A DNA stretch of 64,000 nt from assembly GCF_001306115.1 (NCBI RefSeq), contig NZ_LGCL01000026.1:124001-188000 (forward strand). The letters are read 5' to 3'. Shown here piece after piece: positions 60,367-64,000 of the stretch (the stretch's first letter is position 1; each line of letters starts with the position of its first letter). Position numbers and translations under genes: made by a program. The notes beneath the pieces were generated by a model. It had not been told where the DNA came from. It saw nothing but the letters and a program-made list of their open reading frames with translations, and searched no databases. Source of the DNA: Ornatilinea apprima. GTDB taxonomy: Bacteria; Chloroflexota; Anaerolineae; Anaerolineales; Anaerolineaceae.

Positions 60367-62433
60367 ATGAAAGAATATACTTCAGAGTCCATCCGCAACG
60401 TTGTGTTGGTATCTCACTCCAGCGCGGGGAAGACGATGCTGGCAGAATCCTGCTTGCACGTCACCGGTGGCACAACCCGTCTTGGTAAGATTGAAGACGG
60501 CACCACTGTAGCCGATTTCGATGAAGAAGAAATTCGGCGTGGTATTTCTGTCTACACTTCCGTAGTTCCGGTTGAGTACAAAGATACCAAAATCAACCTG
60601 CTCGACACTCCTGGCTATTATGACTTCATCGGCGAGACCATCTCCGCCCTCAGCGTGGCCGACAGCGCGGTTGTGCTGTTGGATTCGGTCGCCGGCCGTG
60701 AAGTGGGCACCGAAGTGGCCTGGGATTACTGCGACCGCCTCAACCTTCCTCGTTTGCTCATCATTAACAAAATGAATCGGGATAACGCGAATTTCCAGAA
60801 AGCTCTCGCGACGATGGAAGAGTTCTCCGAAACCCGCCTGATTCCGATTCAAATTCCCTGGGGCGAAAAAGCAGATTTCAAAGGCGTGATCGACCTGATC
60901 GGCATGAAAGCCTATAAAGGCGACGGCAAGACCGTGGTAGACATCCCCGCCGACATGAAAGACGCCGCCGAAGAAGCCCAACTGCAGCTCATCGAAGCTG
61001 CCGCCGAAGGCGACGACTCGCTTATGGAAAAATATTTCGAAGCCGGAACGCTTTCACAAGAAGACATTCTATCGGGTCTGCGCAAAGTCGTGCGCGCCGG
61101 CGCTTTTGTGCCCGTTTTGGCTGCCGCTGGCTCTGCTCAAATCGGCGTCATTCCTTTCCTCGACACCGTTCTCAGCCTGCTCCCCTCCCCGGTAGATGCC
61201 CCCGCCCGCAAAGCCCAGGGTAAAGCTGGTGAAGAGACCCTCACCGCTGCCGATAACGGCCCGTTGGCCCTCTATGTGTGGAAGACCACAGCTGATCCCT
61301 TCGTTGGTAAACAGACCTACTTCCGCATCTTCTCTGGCATGATCACCTCCGATTCGCGCGTTTGGAACCCGGATAAAGGCATTGAAGAGCGCTTCGGCAC
61401 CGTCAGCATTCCGCGCGGAAAAGAACTATTTTCGGTAAAAACCGTGCATGCCGGCGACATTGCCGTGGTTCCCAAGCTTTCCGAAACCAGCACCGGCAAC
61501 ACCTTGTGCGATAAAGCGCACACATTGACCATCGCCCCCCCCGAATATCCGCACGCCCTGTACCGGGTGGCGGTATTCCCCAAGACCCAGGCCGACTCAA
61601 CCAAGATCAGCCCCTCGCTCACCCGTTTATGCGAAGAGGATATGACCCTCAGCTGGCAGAATGATCCAGCCACCCGCCAGACCATCCTACAGGGTATGGG
61701 CGAACAGCATATTGAAGTTGCCATCCGCCGCGCCGAGACCAAATTGCAGGTCGGTTTCACCACCGAAGCCCCCAAAGTGCCATACTTTGAGACCATTCGC
61801 GGCAAAGGCCAGGCCATGTACCGCCACAAAAAACAATCGGGTGGTTCCGGCCAGTTTGGCGAAGTTCATCTGCGTGTCGAGCCCCTTCCCGATGGCGAGT
61901 TTGAATTTGTCAACGACGTTTTCGGTGGCGCGATCTCCAACAACTACATGCCCGCCATTGAAAAAGGTATCCGCAACGTGATGAAAGACGGTATCATTGG
62001 CGGTTACCCGGTATCCGGCGTCAAAGTGGCCGTCTTTGACGGCAAAGAGCACCCGGTGGATTCCAAACCAGTCGCCTTTGAAATCGCGGGCCGCCAGGCT
62101 TTCAAACTGGCCTTCAAAGACGCCGACCCCGTGCTGCAAGAGCCGATCATGAACGTGCGCATCACTGTTCCCGAGAGCATGATGGGTGACATCATGGGCG
62201 ACTTGAACACCCGCCGTGGGCGCGTGATGGGCATGGAATCGGAAAAAGGCAAATCCATTATCAACGCCCAGGTTCCGCTGGCTGAAATGCTGCGCTACAC
62301 CACCGATTTACGTTCCATGACCGGCGGCCGAGGCCTCTTCACCATGGAACTCGCCCATTACGAAATCGTGCCGGCCCACATCACCATGGAAATCGTGGCC
62401 AAACGCAAGCAGGAAGAAGAGGAAGAAGAATAG
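60367..62433 (+). CDS. Elongation factor G-like GTPase (EF-G2 type)
   Basis: A 688-residue translational GTPase. G1 is VLVSHSSAGKTMLAESCL, where canonical EF-G has GHxDAGKT-type; switch I has RRGISVYTSV; G3 LLDTPGYYDF; G4 NKMNRD. Domains II-V follow, with domain IV/V sequence VNDVFGGAISNNYMPAIEKG and LNTRRGRVMGMESEKGKSI. The variant G1 and divergent domain IV place it with EF-G paralogues (EF-G2, also called fusA-like), whose role is less certain than the main EF-G. C-terminal run of Glu. Own promoter and terminator. Confidence 0.9.
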   Translation: MKEYTSESIRNVVLVSHSSAGKTMLAESCLHVTGGTTRLGKIEDGTTVADFDEEEIRRGISVYTSVVPVEYKDTKINLLDTPGYYDFIGETISALSVADSAVVLLDSVAGREVGTEVAWDYCDRLNLPRLLIINKMNRDNANFQKALATMEEFSETRLIPIQIPWGEKADFKGVIDLIGMKAYKGDGKTVVDIPADMKDAAEEAQLQLIEAAAEGDDSLMEKYFEAGTLSQEDILSGLRKVVRAGAFVPVLAAAGSAQIGVIPFLDTVLSLLPSPVDAPARKAQGKAGEETLTAADNGPLALYVWKTTADPFVGKQTYFRIFSGMITSDSRVWNPDKGIEERFGTVSIPRGKELFSVKTVHAGDIAVVPKLSETSTGNTLCDKAHTLTIAPPEYPHALYRVAVFPKTQADSTKISPSLTRLCEEDMTLSWQNDPATRQTILQGMGEQHIEVAIRRAETKLQVGFTTEAPKVPYFETIRGKGQAMYRHKKQSGGSGQFGEVHLRVEPLPDGEFEFVNDVFGGAISNNYMPAIEKGIRNVMKDGIIGGYPVSGVKVAVFDGKEHPVDSKPVAFEIAGRQAFKLAFKDADPVLQEPIMNVRITVPESMMGDIMGDLNTRRGRVMGMESEKGKSIINAQVPLAEMLRYTTDLRSMTGGRGLFTMELAHYEIVPAHITMEIVAKRKQEEEEEE

Positions 62434-62460
62434 TCTTCTCCGGTCTCCAATCAGGCAACC

Positions 62461-62500
62461 AACAGTCCGGGCCGCAAACGCCCGGGCTGTTTTTCTTCTT
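62461..62500 (+). terminator. Strong terminator after the EF-G-like gene
   Basis: 12-bp stem AACAGTCCGGGC (62461-62472) / GCCCGGGCTGTT (62480-62491) with one G-T pair, then TTTTCTTCTT. Confidence 0.9.
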
Positions 62501-62564
62501 ACGATATAATAAAGATGTTGTTTGCCTGCTCTCACCCAAACCGGTCTGTCCACAGGTGCCGCGC

Positions 62565-63785
62565 ATGTCCTCATCCCAGAAATATCTCACCTTTTTTGTC
62601 GGCCTGCTGCTTCTCACCGCCATCCTGGCTGTAGCCATCCACACCCTGACGGCCGGCAACACCATCGGCGCTGACTTCATGGTGTTTTACCTTGCCGGGC
62701 GCTCCAGCTTCATCGAAGGCAACGGCCCCTACACCGCCGAGAATAACCTGCTTAGCCAGCTTGCCATCAACGAACGCCCCGCTGACCCCAGCGAAGACCA
62801 ACTCACGTTCAGCTACCCGCCTTACGTTCTCCTGGCGATTTTCCCTCTGGTCTATTTACCCTTTACCTGGGCGCAGGCCGTGTGGATGGCCCTTCTCCTT
62901 GTGCTGCAGATCTTGCTGCCGCTCTTCTTATTTCCCCGCGCTCCTCGCTGGGCGGTTGCCACCTCTTTCCTCCTTTACCCTATCACCCTGGGATTCATTC
63001 TTGGCAATTTTGCCGCGCCCATCGGCGTTTTTCTCCTCGCCGTGTACGCGGTTTTGTTTAATCAAGAACAATCGCCCTCCCACATCGCAGACGCGCTGGC
63101 CGGTATGGGTTTGGCCTGGTGCACGGCCAAACCGCAGTTCTCCTGGCTGATCATCCTTTTCCTGCTTCTGGCCGCGCTCAAACAGCGCCGCTGGTGGCTG
63201 TTAGGAGCCTTTTCTTGCGCGATGGTGACCTTCCTGGCCGCATCCTTCCTCATTCTGCCTTCCTGGCCTGTCGATTGGGTCAGCCAGGTGCTCTACTACG
63301 CCCAGACCAACCGCACCCTTCTCCATCTCACCCTGCTGCTGCAACTGGTCCTCCCCGGACCCCTCAGTACGGCGTTGACCCCTGTATTGGTTGGCCTGGC
63401 GCTCATTGGAGCGGGCTTTGTTCTCTATCGCTGGTGGCAGGGGAAAACCTCCGCGCTGGCAGCCCTCAGTTGGGTAGCGCTGATCACCTACCTGGTGCAC
63501 CCGCGCGGCGTCGCGTACGAACAGATCACCTTTCTCATTCCCTTCTTGCTGTGGGTTTTCACACCGGCAGCGCCGCGGCTCACCCTCACGCGGGGGATGT
63601 CGTGGATTCTAGCCATTGCCGCTTCGTGGCTGGGCTTCTATGGAGCCCGCTTCGCTTCCGGTTATTACGCCCTGCCAGAATGGATTCTGGCTTTCTACGT
63701 TCTTTGGATGATCCTCTATCTCACCCACTGGCAAAAAGCAGAGCGCCCTCTGCCGTCTCAAACAACCACTGCGCCTTTAGAATAG
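62565..63785 (+). CDS. GT87-like (DUF2029) membrane glycosyltransferase
   Basis: About 406 residues from ATG 62565 (an in-frame GTG at 62556 is the alternative). Some ten hydrophobic helices; the first periplasmic loop carries GADFMVFYLAGRSSFIEGNG then PYTAENN, the acidic-residue block typical of GT87 polyprenyl-phosphate-mannose-type transferases, followed by LTFSYPPYVLL. Sugar donor and acceptor are unknown. It is one of two GT-C-like enzymes in the window, the other being at 440-2092. A LOG-family gene follows 9 bp after the stop. Confidence 0.82.
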   Translation: MSSSQKYLTFFVGLLLLTAILAVAIHTLTAGNTIGADFMVFYLAGRSSFIEGNGPYTAENNLLSQLAINERPADPSEDQLTFSYPPYVLLAIFPLVYLPFTWAQAVWMALLLVLQILLPLFLFPRAPRWAVATSFLLYPITLGFILGNFAAPIGVFLLAVYAVLFNQEQSPSHIADALAGMGLAWCTAKPQFSWLIILFLLLAALKQRRWWLLGAFSCAMVTFLAASFLILPSWPVDWVSQVLYYAQTNRTLLHLTLLLQLVLPGPLSTALTPVLVGLALIGAGFVLYRWWQGKTSALAALSWVALITYLVHPRGVAYEQITFLIPFLLWVFTPAAPRLTLTRGMSWILAIAASWLGFYGARFASGYYALPEWILAFYVLWMILYLTHWQKAERPLPSQTTTAPLE

Positions 63786-63794
63786 GAGCCCTCC

Positions 63795-64000
63795 ATGCGA
63801 ATTTCCGTGTTTGGCAGCGCCCGTCCGCTGCCCGAAAGCCAGCTTTATCAAGATGCCTACCAGCTTGGCCGTTTGCTTGGCAGCCAGTCGTGGACGGTAC
63901 TCACCGGCGGCTACATGGGCACGATGGAAGCCGTCTCGCGCGGCGTGGTCGAGACAGGTGGCCACACCATTGGTGTTACCTGCGCCGAAATTGAGAAATG
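63795..64000 (+). CDS. LOG-family (TIGR00730/YgdH-like) protein, N-terminal part only
   Basis: The first about 68 residues are present; the window ends within the gene. MRISVFGSARPLPES and VLTGGYMGTMEAVSRGVVET match the Rossmann-like start of LOG/lysine-decarboxylase-fold proteins, some of which are nucleoside 5'-monophosphate phosphoribohydrolases. The key PGGxGTxxE motif lies beyond the edge, so subfamily is undecided. GGAG lies 9 nt before the ATG; it follows the glycosyltransferase by 9 bp and is likely in the same operon. Confidence 0.8.
   Translation, partial: MRISVFGSARPLPESQLYQDAYQLGRLLGSQSWTVLTGGYMGTMEAVSRGVVETGGHTIGVTCAEIEK

Overview
The window looks like a chromosomal segment of a free-living, largely anaerobic bacterium, most plausibly an Anaerolineae-type member of the Chloroflexota. 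This is inferred from the gene content: a tungstate ABC transporter, an archaeal-type three-gene glutamate synthase, a DHH-CBS-nucleotidyltransferase fusion, LysM and LCP cell-wall genes, Rhs core motifs of the style common in that group, and TGnTATAAT-like promoters. No rRNA operon or phylogenetic marker with a decisive signature is present, so the assignment is an inference. Most of the window is GC-rich, but about 37.4-44.0 kb is clearly AT-rich and looks acquired.

Layout. 0-2.1 kb (minus): a truncated membrane protein and a GT39-like glycosyltransferase. 2.2-7.7 kb (plus): old-yellow-enzyme oxidoreductase, a TetR regulator behind a very clear palindromic operator, an SDR epimerase-like protein, a CrtI-like FAD oxidoreductase and a glyoxylate/hydroxypyruvate reductase-like dehydrogenase. 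7.8-12.0 kb (minus): a P-type ATPase followed by two TrkA-like proteins, one cation-homeostasis operon. 12.2-14.9 kb (minus): tupABC tungstate uptake. 15.1-19.8 kb (plus): a partner-switching module (STAS antagonist, RsbW-like kinase, six-GAF SpoIIE phosphatase). 19.8-21.2 kb: HAD phosphatase, DivIC-like protein, tRNA-Leu(CAG). 21.4-26.5 kb (plus): a kinase-like membrane sensor lacking the usual phosphoacceptor His, LysM and LCP wall genes, and a catalytically degenerate tyrosine recombinase; tilS converges on it. 28.1-29.7 kb: zinc/manganese-type ABC transporter without a binding protein. 29.9-33.0 kb: a tightly overlapping trio of receiver-MinD-like ATPase, sirtuin and GAF histidine kinase. 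33.1-35.8 kb (minus): DegV and MutL. 35.9-37.3 kb: a second HAD phosphatase, then the RNase P RNA gene, whose 3' end is followed by two near-identical partial copies.

37.4-44.2 kb is the accessory island: AT-rich membrane proteins, lipoproteins and immunity-like genes interspersed with GC-rich, frame-broken pieces of an Rhs/YD-repeat protein, including a 193-bp core fragment present twice with the same frameshift. It reads as a graveyard or reservoir of displaced polymorphic-toxin tips and their immunity genes. An AbiE-type toxin-antitoxin pair (minus) borders it on the right.

46.0-64.0 kb returns to GC-rich core genes: a membrane-anchored alpha/beta hydrolase, a six-unit palindromic repeat array, the glutamate synthase operon (GAT subunit, FMN synthase subunit with ferredoxin domain, and a GXGXG-GltD-ferredoxin fusion), small membrane proteins, a multidomain tRNA nucleotidyltransferase, a GNAT acetyltransferase, an EF-G-like GTPase, a GT87-like membrane glycosyltransferase and the start of a LOG-family protein.
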